Notes: generated from the letters alone by a model not told the origin. 64,000 nt of DNA from Moritella sp. 24 (GCF_018219155.1 NZ_CP056123.1:2365505-2429504); one strand, 5' to 3'; numbered from the stretch's first letter, positions 28,941 through 37,886 are shown. Program-made: numbers and translations.

Positions 28941-29007
28941 AGCCATCATTTTAAAGTCAGACGTGATATTCATTTTATGCTTCTCACTCTGTTACAGAGT
29001 ATTCATT

Positions 29008-29556
29008 ATGCCCACTTTAGATAAGCTCCCTATTCCATTACTTGGCTTTGCTGCTTTCAGCGGCACAGGTAAAACAACATTAATAACCCAGCTGCTACCA
29101 AAATTGATTGAACGTGGCTTACGTGTCGGCATGGTAAAACACAGCCATCATGATATTGAAATGGACAACCCGAATAAAGACAGCTATAAACTACGAAAAG
29201 CAGGTGCTTGTCAGATGGTATTAGCATCGCCGCACCGCACCATTTTATTCGCAGAGCAAGATGAGCCTGAAGAGCCGCAATTAATTACACAGCTTAATTG
29301 GTTAAATATCGATGAATTAGATTTGGTACTTGTAGAAGGGTTTCGTCATGAGGCGTTTACCAAGATAGAGCTTCACCGCCCTAGCTTAGGCAAACCAGTA
29401 TTAGCAACTAATGACGAACATATTATCGCAATCGCCACGGATGCAGCGATTGATAAAACAGCGTTAAAAAATAAAACATTAACGTATTTAGATATGAATA
29501 ATATTGATGAAATAAGTGATTTCGTGGTGCGATACAGCCAACAAATACTTACTTAA
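29008..29556 (+). CDS. mobB: Molybdopterin-guanine dinucleotide biosynthesis protein MobB
   Basis: A 182-aa P-loop GTP-binding protein that assists MobA in attaching GMP to molybdopterin. The Walker A motif is FSGTGKTTLI (about residues 15-24). KHSHHDIEMDNPNKDSYKLR is the typical MobB switch region and LVLVEGFRHEAFTKIELHR is the conserved central block. The ATG at 29008 gives the usual length; an earlier in-frame ATG falls inside the RND terminator. It converges with a MerR gene. Confidence 0.92.
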   Translation: MPTLDKLPIPLLGFAAFSGTGKTTLITQLLPKLIERGLRVGMVKHSHHDIEMDNPNKDSYKLRKAGACQMVLASPHRTILFAEQDEPEEPQLITQLNWLNIDELDLVLVEGFRHEAFTKIELHRPSLGKPVLATNDEHIIAIATDAAIDKTALKNKTLTYLDMNNIDEISDFVVRYSQQILT

Positions 29557-29597
29557 GTCAGTGATATAAACTACTTAAACGAACAAACAGAGCCAGA

Positions 29598-30047
29598 TTA
29601 TTTAATTGGCTCTTCTGCCACTACCTCAGTTAACTCGTTAAGATACTCTTCATAACTAGACTCTACATTTAAGTCACATGCCATTAAATCCGTCATGGCT
29701 ATTTTTTCAAGATTTTCAAGCTCAGCTATATTTTCTTGTAATGCGACCTGCTGTTCACGCAGTTCGCTTAAACGGCTTCGACTCTGATGCAACATGTATA
29801 ACATACGCGTTGCACTATCCGGTTTATCATCATATAAAGCTAAATAATGCTTCGCAGATTCCAAACTAATACCTAAACGTTTACTCCGTAAAATAATAAT
29901 TAAGCGCGCTCGTTGACGGTAGTCATAGTACATAAACCGTCCTCGACGTTCAGATTGCAATAACCCTTTCGTCTCATAAAAGCGGATAGCGCGTCGCGTG
30001 ATCGAAAACTCTTCGGAAAGATCAGCCGCGGTATAATACGTCGTCAT
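29598..30047 (-). CDS. MerR-family transcriptional regulator (LiuR-like)
   Basis: A 149-aa regulator. Its N-terminal MerR helix-turn-helix is YTAADLSEEFSITRRAIRFY, with ETKGLLQSERRG as the wing, followed by the LRSKRLGISLESAKHYLALYD linker helix and a dimerisation coiled coil (about residues 85-120). A C-terminal acidic tail lacks the cysteine set of metal-sensing MerRs. The pattern is close to LiuR-type regulators of branched-chain amino acid degradation, but no such operon is adjacent. It is divergent from the AhpD-like gene (about 145 bp). Confidence 0.85.
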   Translation of the reverse strand: MTTYYTAADLSEEFSITRRAIRFYETKGLLQSERRGRFMYYDYRQRARLIIILRSKRLGISLESAKHYLALYDDKPDSATRMLYMLHQSRSRLSELREQQVALQENIAELENLEKIAMTDLMACDLNVESSYEEYLNELTEVVAEEPIK

Positions 30048-30192
30048 TTAGTTAAACCCTTATTAATTACTATGTTTTACTCTGCAACGAATAATCTATC
30101 ACAAATTAACCCTATTGCTTAATTTAAACCATAATTAGTGTTGCAAAGCTTATGTAATGCGAACTAAACACTGCAATGCATTGAGGTTAGTG

Positions 30193-30720
30193 ATGAGAAT
30201 ACCCAAACTACAATCAAATCAATACTCGTGGTTTATACGCCCATTTTTATGGCTGCTCGCGAGAAATCAAAATACAACCTTAAAGCCAGCACAAATACTC
30301 GGACGTAGGCCTAAATTATTTACTGCTATTTTTCTATTATACCGAACTATTAATAGAAAAAGCTCCCCTATTCAACCTTATATTCATGCTCTATTAAGTG
30401 TGCGTGTTGCACAACTCAATCAGTGTGCGTTTACTATCGAACACGACTCCAAAATATTAAAGAATCTAAAAGAGAGACTAAACAAAGAAAAGTTATTAGA
30501 TTGGCAAAACTGTGAAGACTTCAAACCACAAGAGTGTGCGGTGTTGGCTTATACAGATGCAATTACAAACACGGCATTGCATGTGACAGATAGGCATATG
30601 GATCAACTACGTCAGTACTATAATGACGATGAGATCATTGAATTAACCACCATCATTGTATTTCAAAACATGACAACAAAGTTTAACACTGCGTTTGATG
30701 TGTGCAGAAAAACCCTTTAA
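30193..30720 (+). CDS. Carboxymuconolactone decarboxylase/AhpD-like protein
   Basis: A 175-aa all-helical protein. HALLSVRVAQLNQCAFTIEH is the typical CMD-family core; the family's Cys-x-x-Cys is reduced to a single cysteine followed by Glu-His, so a peroxidase role of the AhpD kind is doubtful. The start at 30193 follows GAGG by about 7 bases and is preferred over an ATG 12 codons upstream. It is divergent from a MerR regulator that may control it. The substrate is not known. Confidence 0.7.
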   Translation: MRIPKLQSNQYSWFIRPFLWLLARNQNTTLKPAQILGRRPKLFTAIFLLYRTINRKSSPIQPYIHALLSVRVAQLNQCAFTIEHDSKILKNLKERLNKEKLLDWQNCEDFKPQECAVLAYTDAITNTALHVTDRHMDQLRQYYNDDEIIELTTIIVFQNMTTKFNTAFDVCRKTL

Positions 30721-30737
30721 CACTCCATGCCAGGCAA

Positions 30738-30784
30738 TAAAAAAGCGAGATATTGAATACTTAATCAGTACACAATATCCCGCT
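30738..30784 (-). terminator. Terminator of the DUF1302-DUF1329 operon
   Basis: Read on the minus strand AGCGGGATATTG pairs with CAATATCTCGCT (one mismatch) and is followed by T6. It lies 20 bp after the DUF1329 stop. Confidence 0.75.
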
Positions 30785-30803
30785 ATCATCGTAAACTATA
30801 AAA

Positions 30804-32183
30804 TTAACGGCCCATACGTTTTAACGCTGAAGTCGAGAAGTCTTTACGTTTTGCTTTAACATCAAATTGAATGCCTTTGCGCTCTTCGTTATTTAGTCCT
30901 GTAACGAGGTAACGACCCGCAATAATATCGTAAAGCGTTTCAGCAGCAAACCAGTTAACATCCGCATTGTAGTATTGAACTGAATGCGCTTCAGCGACAC
31001 GCCACAGATTACCACGTGCATCATAATGATCGATCACACCAGCCTGCCAGCTATCTTCATCAATAAAGAAGTTACGTTGAGCGTATACATGGCGTTGACC
31101 ATCTTTCACTTTTGCTTGTACTTCCCACACACGGTGCTTTTCATAACGCGTGTATTCTTGATTAATATGACCCGGTTTTACAATATCTTTATATTCAAGA
31201 TCCGTTGAAGAAAGATTGTAAGAGTTATATGGAATATACAGCTCTTTTTTACCAATCAATGTCCACTCATAACGGTCGGGCGCACCATTGTACATATCGT
31301 AGTTATCTGATGTACGAGAACCCTCTACGCCAATACCTTCACCATCATACGATACGTTAGGAGCACGACGAACACGACGCTGCCCTGAGTTATAAATCCA
31401 TGCCTTACGTGGTTCTTTTACCTGATCCACTGTTTCATGTACCAATGCAATCGTCCCCGTTAGACGTGCAGGCGCAATAATACGTTGCATGTAATAGAAC
31501 AAGATATTGTCATCTTTCTTCGCATCACGGCCACCTTTAAGCGCTTCTGGAATATAGAACTTATCTTGCACCTTCACCGCTGTGTAAGCACCGTTACGCT
31601 GTACCGGAATCGTTGTGATAACACGCTCCGCATGACCACCACGATAACGTGTGATATGGTTCCAAATAACTTCTAAACCATTTTCTGGAATTGGAAATGG
31701 AATCGCAATTTTAAATCCATTCAGACCATTACCACCAGCAGCCAAAGATGCATTTAACGCATTGCCTTTAATTGTTTCATAGATATCGTCAGACTGTGCG
31801 AAGCTGCGTCGAGTTTCATATACAGGCATCGTATAAGTATCAGGATATTTCTTGAACATGGCCAATTGACCAGGGGTTAAGTTATCTTTGTACTTATCCA
31901 CGTTAGCCGCTGTGATGATAAACTCTGGTTTATCGGCAGCAAATGGATTGCTTACTCGATCATTTTTACCAATATTTGTACCTAAAATGGCATTAGTAAT
32001 ACCGCCAGTCCACGCTGGAATAGAACCATCGGCATTACCTGCTGTGACAGCACCTACAGGTGTTAATTCTTTGCCTAATTTGGCCGCATCTGCTTCACTT
32101 ACTTTTGCAAGTGCTGATGCCGAGAATGCCATTGCCACTGAAAGGGCTGCTACGCTATACGCTTTATTGAAAACTTTCATCAT
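30804..32183 (-). CDS. DUF1329 domain exported protein
   Basis: A 459-aa protein with a signal peptide (KAYSVAALSVAMAFSASALA) and the DUF1329 start KVSEADAAKLGKELTPVGA. The family has a LolB-like half-barrel fold and is almost always encoded next to a DUF1302 outer-membrane protein, as here (64 bp downstream of it). Two adjacent ATGs exist; the first is 5 bases after AAAGGA. The location should be the periplasm or inner face of the outer membrane. The role is not established; transport or assembly of a hydrophobic compound is inference from the fold. Confidence 0.85.
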   Translation of the reverse strand: MMKVFNKAYSVAALSVAMAFSASALAKVSEADAAKLGKELTPVGAVTAGNADGSIPAWTGGITNAILGTNIGKNDRVSNPFAADKPEFIITAANVDKYKDNLTPGQLAMFKKYPDTYTMPVYETRRSFAQSDDIYETIKGNALNASLAAGGNGLNGFKIAIPFPIPENGLEVIWNHITRYRGGHAERVITTIPVQRNGAYTAVKVQDKFYIPEALKGGRDAKKDDNILFYYMQRIIAPARLTGTIALVHETVDQVKEPRKAWIYNSGQRRVRRAPNVSYDGEGIGVEGSRTSDNYDMYNGAPDRYEWTLIGKKELYIPYNSYNLSSTDLEYKDIVKPGHINQEYTRYEKHRVWEVQAKVKDGQRHVYAQRNFFIDEDSWQAGVIDHYDARGNLWRVAEAHSVQYYNADVNWFAAETLYDIIAGRYLVTGLNNEERKGIQFDVKAKRKDFSTSALKRMGR

Positions 32184-32247
32184 TAAAATCCTTTTCTAAA
32201 CTTCTATTCGTTCTATCCGTATTAACCATGTAATTGTTCATTACATA

Positions 32248-34104
32248 TTAGAACGATACACCAACAGCAGCAGACACATAATCACGATCAGATAGTGGAT
32301 TAAAATCACCACCAAATTGTGTGTAGCTCACTGACATAGAATACATATTCAAGTAATTTGCTTTAAGTGCTAAATTCACACCAGTACGGCCTTCTTGGAA
32401 CGTACCTTGTGGTTCAGGGCTGTAACCATAAACATCGTGCGACCAAGCAACTGAAGGGGCTAAATCAACACCGGCGAACACATTACGGTAATCAGCTTTC
32501 ACAGCTAAACGATAACCAGCACTGTCTGATGTAGTAAAGCCATCATCTTCAGTAGTAAAACTTGTGCCATACACCGTTGCACGACCATATTTAATATCAT
32601 TGTCGCCTTCAGGTAAATCCCATACGTGACCATAGCCAAGTTCTGCAACCGTTGTAATACGGTCTGTACCAAGAGCTTTATCGAAGAATTTGATAAACGT
32701 TAATTGCGACTGGGTATAGTCGAAGCGATCGAAACCATCCACCGTAGAACCAGCTGCAGCCTGCGTATATTCAGGTGTTAACGGAGAACGCGGATCTGAA
32801 GTCAAAGCAGATGCTAATAAATCCGCACCATTAATCTGAAGTGGCAAATCTAATCGATGACTCACCTCACCTGATACAGCCCACTCGGATACTGTTGTAT
32901 TAAAGCTTAAGCCAAATAGCTGGATATCTTCAGGATAAACCGTGTGATAGTTGGAGTTATATTGTTCTGCAGTTATACCCAGTCCACTTAAATCAGTTCC
33001 AACCGGAACAAATGGACTACCAATTGCCTGCCCATAAGTATAGCCTTGACCAGGTACAAGTGTATTTGCTAAGCCAGCTTCTGCACTCGCGTACGGTAAG
33101 CGAGAATGGTAGTTCATATAGTACAAACCAAACTCTGTTGCATTTAAACTTTCAGCATAATATTTAAATGCCACACCAAATTGACCATCATCTGATGCCA
33201 TTTCATCTGTTCCACGAGTGGCATAGAAACCAGTATCATATAACCCTTTATCTACCCATCCTAGACCTGGATCAACAACTAAGACATCACAACCTTCAGC
33301 TAAGTAATCTGCTGTCGAGAAGTATGTGCCACAGCTGTCAATCACTGTTGGTTCAAACTCTAATTGGTAAAATGCTTCAACGCTTAAGTTATCCGTTAAA
33401 CCTATATTGGCAAAAATCATGTTTACCGGTAATAAACCTTCTTTTACTTCCGCACCCGGACGACGGAAAGCAGCTGCATCAACAGGGTTAACCGCATTGA
33501 TACCACCTTGAATGAATGAACTCTCCCCCCAGTTAACCACTTGTTTACCAATACGTAAATCAACAGCCATTTCACCAACATAAAAGCCTGTGAAAATATA
33601 AGCATCCAGTAATGCGACACCTTTTGATTTAGTTAAATCATTAAAGTCATCATCATTAATTGGTTCGTTAGCGACATAACCATTTGTACCACTGCCATGG
33701 TGCACATCATTTTGATCAAGCGCGTAGTCATACCAATATTTACCACGTACAAACGCACCAAAGGTTGTACCCTCCTCGGTTTCATAGGTTAAACCAAGAT
33801 CATGAATACCTTTAATAGTTTGGGTAAACGCATCACCTTTATCGTAATTTAAATTACCATCATCACCTGTCGGTGTATTACCCGGTAAACCACCGTTACC
33901 AACACCTACATTTTTGGCATCCTGTGCTTCGACACGCCAGCTTGAGCCAGCTGTAATTTGAGAGTTAAATGACCCTTCTACATCACCCCAATTAAATTCA
34001 ACTGCGTGAGGCGCGGCTGTATAGCCAGAGACAATGAGCGCAAGAGCAATTGGTGTTGTCTTAAAGAATTTCTTCTGAGTTATATTTTTCATTATAGTAT
34101 CCAT
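32248..34104 (-). CDS. DUF1302 outer-membrane protein
   Basis: A 618-aa predicted beta-barrel. It has a signal peptide (KFFKTTPIALALIVSGYTAA, ending AVEF), then alternating hydrophobic/aromatic strands through the C-terminus, which ends YVSAAVGVSF with the terminal Phe typical of outer-membrane barrels. The N-terminal GSFNSQITAGSSWRVEAQD block is characteristic of DUF1302. The ATG at 34104 follows AGGTG by 5 bases; a second ATG four codons in is possible. It is the first gene of the pair with DUF1329. The substrate of the barrel is unknown. Confidence 0.85.
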   Translation of the reverse strand: MDTIMKNITQKKFFKTTPIALALIVSGYTAAPHAVEFNWGDVEGSFNSQITAGSSWRVEAQDAKNVGVGNGGLPGNTPTGDDGNLNYDKGDAFTQTIKGIHDLGLTYETEEGTTFGAFVRGKYWYDYALDQNDVHHGSGTNGYVANEPINDDDFNDLTKSKGVALLDAYIFTGFYVGEMAVDLRIGKQVVNWGESSFIQGGINAVNPVDAAAFRRPGAEVKEGLLPVNMIFANIGLTDNLSVEAFYQLEFEPTVIDSCGTYFSTADYLAEGCDVLVVDPGLGWVDKGLYDTGFYATRGTDEMASDDGQFGVAFKYYAESLNATEFGLYYMNYHSRLPYASAEAGLANTLVPGQGYTYGQAIGSPFVPVGTDLSGLGITAEQYNSNYHTVYPEDIQLFGLSFNTTVSEWAVSGEVSHRLDLPLQINGADLLASALTSDPRSPLTPEYTQAAAGSTVDGFDRFDYTQSQLTFIKFFDKALGTDRITTVAELGYGHVWDLPEGDNDIKYGRATVYGTSFTTEDDGFTTSDSAGYRLAVKADYRNVFAGVDLAPSVAWSHDVYGYSPEPQGTFQEGRTGVNLALKANYLNMYSMSVSYTQFGGDFNPLSDRDYVSAAVGVSF

Positions 34105-34356
34105 GCTACACCTTTAATTTGTTTTCATTCCGTTAACAATTAGGTTCTAAGTATTATATTCACATAATACTTTTGTCACACAGTGTCAGGTATAGGCTAA
34201 ACGCGCCAAATTATTGTCAATCGAGGCCAATGCTATATTTTATGCGAACTATGTCAAACAATTAGGATTGATGTAAGAACTTAATATCGGAAGCTTTATC
34301 CCCCTAAAGAGGAGGAAACAAGAGAAATAGTACTAGGTAGGTAGTAGAGATTTTTG

Positions 34357-34740
34357 TTAGTTTTTTGTTGCTTGATGAAATTGAAGTCGCCACTGGTGGT
34401 TGTAAAAACACCAAATTGAACTACGTAGGCTGCCTGTTTCTTTTATACGGCCATTATTAATCGAATTAGCCTGATAACAAACCAACATCGTATTAGTTGC
34501 CAACGTCACCACTTTAAATTGACTCAAGCTCCAACGCTGCGTAGGAGATTTAGCTAATAACCAGCTTACTATTTCGCTACGTGAGGTATAGCTTCCGATT
34601 GGCGATATTTCAAATAATTCAGGGTGTAAGAAATCATCAAGTTGCTTTGGGAATTGTGTAAAATCTGTATGTAATAATGTCTCTTCACGCTGCTTAAAGT
34701 GTTCTATCAGTTCACGCTCTGATTTATTGTTATGGTCCAT
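34357..34740 (-). CDS. NTF2-like/DUF4440-type small protein
   Basis: A 127-aa protein with an NTF2/SnoaL-like cone-fold pattern: an N-terminal helix (NKSERELIEHFKQREETLL), FLHPELFEISPIGSYTSRSE, and a final beta-sheet ending SSIWCFYNHQWRLQFHQAT. The ATG at 34740 is preferred because AGGAG lies 5 bases upstream; a start 27 bases earlier has none. Such proteins include small steroid-isomerase-like enzymes and binding proteins; none is identifiable here. It lies 76-103 bp after queE on the same strand, separated by a long hairpin. Confidence 0.65.
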   Translation of the reverse strand: MDHNNKSERELIEHFKQREETLLHTDFTQFPKQLDDFLHPELFEISPIGSYTSRSEIVSWLLAKSPTQRWSLSQFKVVTLATNTMLVCYQANSINNGRIKETGSLRSSIWCFYNHQWRLQFHQATKN

Positions 34741-34779
34741 CCCTACTCCTACATTCTGTGAATACAAAAGGTAATACTG

Positions 34780-34832
34780 CTTGTCACTATATCCTTAGCT
34801 AAGATAAACAGGGCTGAGGATATAATGACAAG
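34780..34832. repeat. Long hairpin between queE and the NTF2-like gene
   Basis: The CTTGTCA...TATATCCT...AGC arm pairs with GCT...AGGATATA...TGACAAG across a 13-base loop, giving about 18 pairs with two mismatches. There is no T-run. It may stabilise the queE 3' end or act as a weak terminator. Confidence 0.55.
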
Positions 34833-34843
34833 TAAAAAGCAAC

Positions 34844-35512
34844 TTAATCGATGAAGATATATTTATGCATTTGAACAGACAGCTTCCAGTTACGTTCAAT
34901 ACAAACCTTGATCGCAAGATCTGTTGCACGTTTTTGCTGTGAGATAGGTTGTAAACACATAATCTTATCTGAGGTATCTATTTCAGCAATGAGCGCATCG
35001 AGTTCATCAATGTGCTTTTCCATTGCAACAACATGTTTGATTTCGTTTGCACGTTGTAATGCACTTTGTAAAACTGGCAGCTGACCTTTCATTTGAATTT
35101 TAGGTGAAACAGTTACCCATGTTGACGCTGTCGCACGTACTTCTGATGTACCTGATGTTTCAATCTGACAGAAATAACCCGCTTGTTCCAACTCACTTGT
35201 TAGTTCAACAAGGTCATACTGGCAAGGTTCGCCACCCGAAATAACAATATGCTTTGCAACAAAACCATTTTTTTGTATCATGGCAATGAATTCTTGTGCA
35301 GTAAAGTTCGCCCAATGCGGTTTATCATCGCAAGCTTTGTTCACCGTTTGTTGTGACACTTGCATCTCAGGATCGACCGTCCAAGTTTGTTTGGTATCAC
35401 ACCAAGAACAACCAACATCGCATCCTTGTAGACGAATAAAGATGACGGGATAACCAGTAAAATGGCCTTCACCTTGTACTGTTTCAAAAATTTCATTAAC
35501 CGGATACTGCAT
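34844..35512 (-). CDS. queE: 7-carboxy-7-deazaguanine synthase QueE
   Basis: A radical SAM enzyme of queuosine biosynthesis that converts 6-carboxytetrahydropterin to 7-carboxy-7-deazaguanine. It is 222 aa long, starts MQYPVNEIFETVQGEGHFTG, and has the cluster motif C31-x3-C35-x2-C38 (CDVGCSWC), followed by GGEP (about residue 96), the SAM-binding element. The insertion between the cluster and GGEP is the QueE capping part. It is a single gene; other queuosine genes are not in the window. It is divergent from the LrgA/LrgB pair. Confidence 0.94.
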   Translation of the reverse strand: MQYPVNEIFETVQGEGHFTGYPVIFIRLQGCDVGCSWCDTKQTWTVDPEMQVSQQTVNKACDDKPHWANFTAQEFIAMIQKNGFVAKHIVISGGEPCQYDLVELTSELEQAGYFCQIETSGTSEVRATASTWVTVSPKIQMKGQLPVLQSALQRANEIKHVVAMEKHIDELDALIAEIDTSDKIMCLQPISQQKRATDLAIKVCIERNWKLSVQMHKYIFID

Positions 35513-35644
35513 TTTTATAACCTAATAAACTTCAAGTAACGTTTATTGTATCATCTGCCCTATATATTTTTAACATTTTATATAGGACACTTTCGATCGC
35601 ACAGTAATTGCTTAGCAATCGCGTAATTAGTAGGTAGGTAATCA

Positions 35645-36040
35645 ATGAAAATATGGCTGTATAATATTTTCACTATTTTTTGTTTTGTCATTTTAGGTCG
35701 AGTAATTAGCATGCTTTTACCTGTTCCATTCCCCTCGAGCATCATTGGCTTATTACTCTTATTCATCGCACTAAGCAGTGGAATGCTCAAGCAGAAGTAT
35801 GTCGAAAAGATATGTGGGCAACTTAACCGTCACATCGGCATTCTATTTGTTCCGGCAGGTGTTGCGCTTATGGGTTATTTTGAGCTTATCCAGCAAAATA
35901 TACTGGCGCTTATCATGGCGGGCCTGATTGGCACTGTCGCGATTTTCCTTACCGTTGGTCACACATACTGTTACTTAAATCGAGCAAGTTCACGTGACGC
36001 CAACAAAAAATCGAGTCCAGAGCAAGGTGATAATCAATGA
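35645..36040 (+). CDS. CidA/LrgA family holin-like membrane protein
   Basis: A 131-aa protein with four hydrophobic helices, beginning MKIWLYNIFTIFCFVILGRV and containing the family block PVPFPSSIIGLLLLFIALSS. CidA/LrgA proteins are holin-like and work with CidB/LrgB. It has been linked to murein hydrolase control and pyruvate uptake in other bacteria. Its stop overlaps the start of the next gene by 4 bases (ATGA), showing translational coupling with LrgB. Confidence 0.87.
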   Translation: MKIWLYNIFTIFCFVILGRVISMLLPVPFPSSIIGLLLLFIALSSGMLKQKYVEKICGQLNRHIGILFVPAGVALMGYFELIQQNILALIMAGLIGTVAIFLTVGHTYCYLNRASSRDANKKSSPEQGDNQ

Positions 36041-36726
36041 TCGTATATTTAGCAATACCACTCACACTTGCCGTTTATTTTATCGCTCAATGGTTTTATA
36101 AAAAAACCGCGCTTGCTATTTTTAATCCCATATTATTATCTATTGGTGCGCTGATCAGCATCATGATGCTATTTGGATTTGATCTACAAGAATATGAAGA
36201 TGGCACAACTGTACTAACAGGTTTGCTCGAACCCGCTGTTATCGCCCTTGCCTTTCCCTTGTATCAACAATTTGTCCACGTGAAAGCAAAAATTGTACCT
36301 GTGCTTGTAGCATGTAGCGTTGGCGTTATTGTTGGGTTAATTGTAACGACATTTGTGGCAATCACTTTTTCTGCCTCGCCAGAAATTATCGCATCGCTGG
36401 CCCCTAAAGCAGTGACAACCCCAATCGCAATGGCGATCAGTGAATCAATCGGAGGTATCCCAGCAATTTCTGCCATCATGGTCATTATGGTTGGTATCTT
36501 TGGTAACGTGTGCGCTCCGTTTTTGCTGAAATATTTGCGTATTCGAACACCTGAAGCACAGGGACTTGCCATCGGCTCTGGTTCACATGTGATTGGCACA
36601 TCAAAGGCAATGGAACTGAGCCGAACTCATGGGGCGTTCAGTACCACAGCATTATTAATTAGTGCGGTACTCACATCCATTATCGCACCCGTGCTGTATC
36701 CTTATCTCCTTAGCTGGATGCTTTAA
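36037..36726 (+). CDS. LrgB/CidB family membrane protein
   Basis: A 229-aa membrane protein with about seven hydrophobic helices. The conserved centre is LAPKAVTTPIAMAISESIGG (about residues 125-144) followed by the GSGSHVIGTSKAMELSRTHG block, which is highly characteristic of LrgB. It is the partner of the upstream CidA/LrgA gene with an ATGA overlap. In E. coli the pair is YohJ/YohK. A hairpin and a G-poor tract follow. Confidence 0.9.
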   Translation: MIVYLAIPLTLAVYFIAQWFYKKTALAIFNPILLSIGALISIMMLFGFDLQEYEDGTTVLTGLLEPAVIALAFPLYQQFVHVKAKIVPVLVACSVGVIVGLIVTTFVAITFSASPEIIASLAPKAVTTPIAMAISESIGGIPAISAIMVIMVGIFGNVCAPFLLKYLRIRTPEAQGLAIGSGSHVIGTSKAMELSRTHGAFSTTALLISAVLTSIIAPVLYPYLLSWML

Positions 36727-36756
36727 CTTATAAGGGCATGAAATATCATGTTTTTG

Positions 36757-36786
36757 TGGTACTGATATTTAAATATATCAGTACCA
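36757..36786 (+). terminator. Hairpin after the LrgB-like gene
   Basis: A perfect 12-bp stem (TGGTACTGATAT / ATATCAGTACCA) with a 6-base loop. The T-rich run after it is interrupted. It is followed at once by a 77-base stretch without G, so termination may be helped by Rho. Confidence 0.6.
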
Positions 36787-36793
36787 TTTCACG

Positions 36794-36870
36794 ATACCTT
36801 TTATTTCTCAACTATTTCTTAACTATTCCTCAACCACCCCTTCAATAATCCCTCAACTACTCCTCAAACC
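36794..36870 (+). other. 77-base G-less, C-rich tract with degenerate 11-bp repeats
   Basis: No G occurs on the plus strand between 36794 and 36870. Within it, about six copies of an imperfect 11-base unit related to TTTCTCAACTA are visible. C-rich, G-poor RNA is what Rho binds, so this could be a rut-like site behind the LrgB hairpin. Confidence 0.4.
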
Positions 36871-36944
36871 GCCAAATATGCAAAAGTATAATCTTCAGCT
36901 AAAATAAGCATAGAAGATGCGATATATAGCCTGTGGAGGTTATC

Positions 36945-37148
36945 ATGAAACAATTTTCCCATAGAACAGTTGTGTGTCCTCATTGTGGTCAATTTGTCAC
37001 TGCTGATATTGATGCGAGTAATGGTTCGCAAGATTTTTATGATGAGTGTAGTGCCTGCTGCAATAGTATTCATTTTAAGTTATTACATGATCAGGTTAAT
37101 GAGAAGTATGAATTATTTATTGATGCCGATGATGAGCAGATCTTTTAA
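36945..37148 (+). CDS. CPXCG-motif cysteine-rich zinc protein
   Basis: A 67-aa protein with VVCPHCGQF near residue 10 and YDECSACCNSIHF near residue 34, giving two Cys-x2-Cys knuckles expected to bind one zinc. This is the small CPXCG-motif family widespread in gammaproteobacteria, function unknown. GGAGG lies 7 bases before the ATG at 36945; an upstream GTG overlaps the ribosome site. It stands alone. Confidence 0.82.
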   Translation: MKQFSHRTVVCPHCGQFVTADIDASNGSQDFYDECSACCNSIHFKLLHDQVNEKYELFIDADDEQIF

Positions 37149-37204
37149 ACACGATATTAAACGACCAACTTAACCCAAGTGGCATTAAAAGTTACGTTAA
37201 TTTG

Positions 37205-37262
37205 AGAGCGATACGGCACAGCCAGTTAACTATGATTACACATAATGCCAGAATATCGCTCT
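37205..37262. repeat. Inverted repeat in the convergent space before the riboflavin synthase gene
   Basis: AGAGCGATA and TATCGCTCT are complementary across a 40-base loop. They lie between the CPXCG gene and the end of ribE. A terminator role is possible but weak. Confidence 0.3.
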
Positions 37263-37280
37263 TATAATCCTACAAACGAA

Positions 37281-37886
37281 TTACTTATTCGCCATCATGC
37301 GTTCAACCGTATCTACAATAGCTTGTGTTTGGCTGTCAATTTCAATATTCACAAATTGCCCCACACGACGTCCACCAAGATTCGTCACTGCTAATGTTTC
37401 TGGAATTAAGTGTACCCAGAAGTGACCATCAGCGACATCACCTAGCGTTAAGCTGATACCATCAATCGAAATAAAACCTTTTGGTAACACATACTTTTGC
37501 CATTCCGGTGCAATTTTAAAACAAATATCACAATTAGTTTCAGTACGATTAATCGTGACAATTTCCGCTTGTGTATGAACGTGACCAGACAAAAGATGCC
37601 CACCGATTTCATCACCAAATTTCGCTGCGCGCTCTAGGTTAACTTCATCTCCAACTTCCAGCGAAACTAAGTTCGTCACTTTCAATGTCTCTTCAATAAC
37701 ATCAAAAAACACGGTATTGTCCGTCATTTTAACAACGGTTAGGCACGTACCATTATTCGCGATACTTGCGCCCGTCACCAAGCCATCTTGATGCTTTTTA
37801 TCTAGTGCTACTTCCAACGTATGTAGTTGTTCTTTCTTCTCAATACTAATAATTTTTGCTTTTCTTTGAACGATGCCAGTGAACAT
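37281..37886 (-). CDS. ribE: Riboflavin synthase, alpha chain
   Basis: A 201-aa enzyme that joins two 6,7-dimethyl-8-ribityllumazine molecules to make riboflavin. It shows the typical two lumazine-binding repeats: MFTGIVQRKAKI (N-terminal) with NGTCLTVV, then GHLLSGHVHTQAEIV and SIDGISLTLGDV. The ATG at 37886 gives the family start MFTGIV; the earlier TTG is rejected. AAGG lies 6 bases upstream. It is divergent from norM, the same gene neighbourhood as ribC/mdtK in E. coli. I see no FMN riboswitch in the intergenic region. Confidence 0.95.
   Translation of the reverse strand: MFTGIVQRKAKIISIEKKEQLHTLEVALDKKHQDGLVTGASIANNGTCLTVVKMTDNTVFFDVIEETLKVTNLVSLEVGDEVNLERAAKFGDEIGGHLLSGHVHTQAEIVTINRTETNCDICFKIAPEWQKYVLPKGFISIDGISLTLGDVADGHFWVHLIPETLAVTNLGGRRVGQFVNIEIDSQTQAIVDTVERMMANK

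Noticed and set aside
35578-35790. 70-aa minus-strand frame overlapping the LrgA-like start
   Set aside because: It covers the start region of a recognised gene on the opposite strand and shows no ribosome site.
36264-36599. 111-aa antisense frame inside the LrgB-like gene
   Set aside because: It is a shadow; the sense frame has the LrgB signature.
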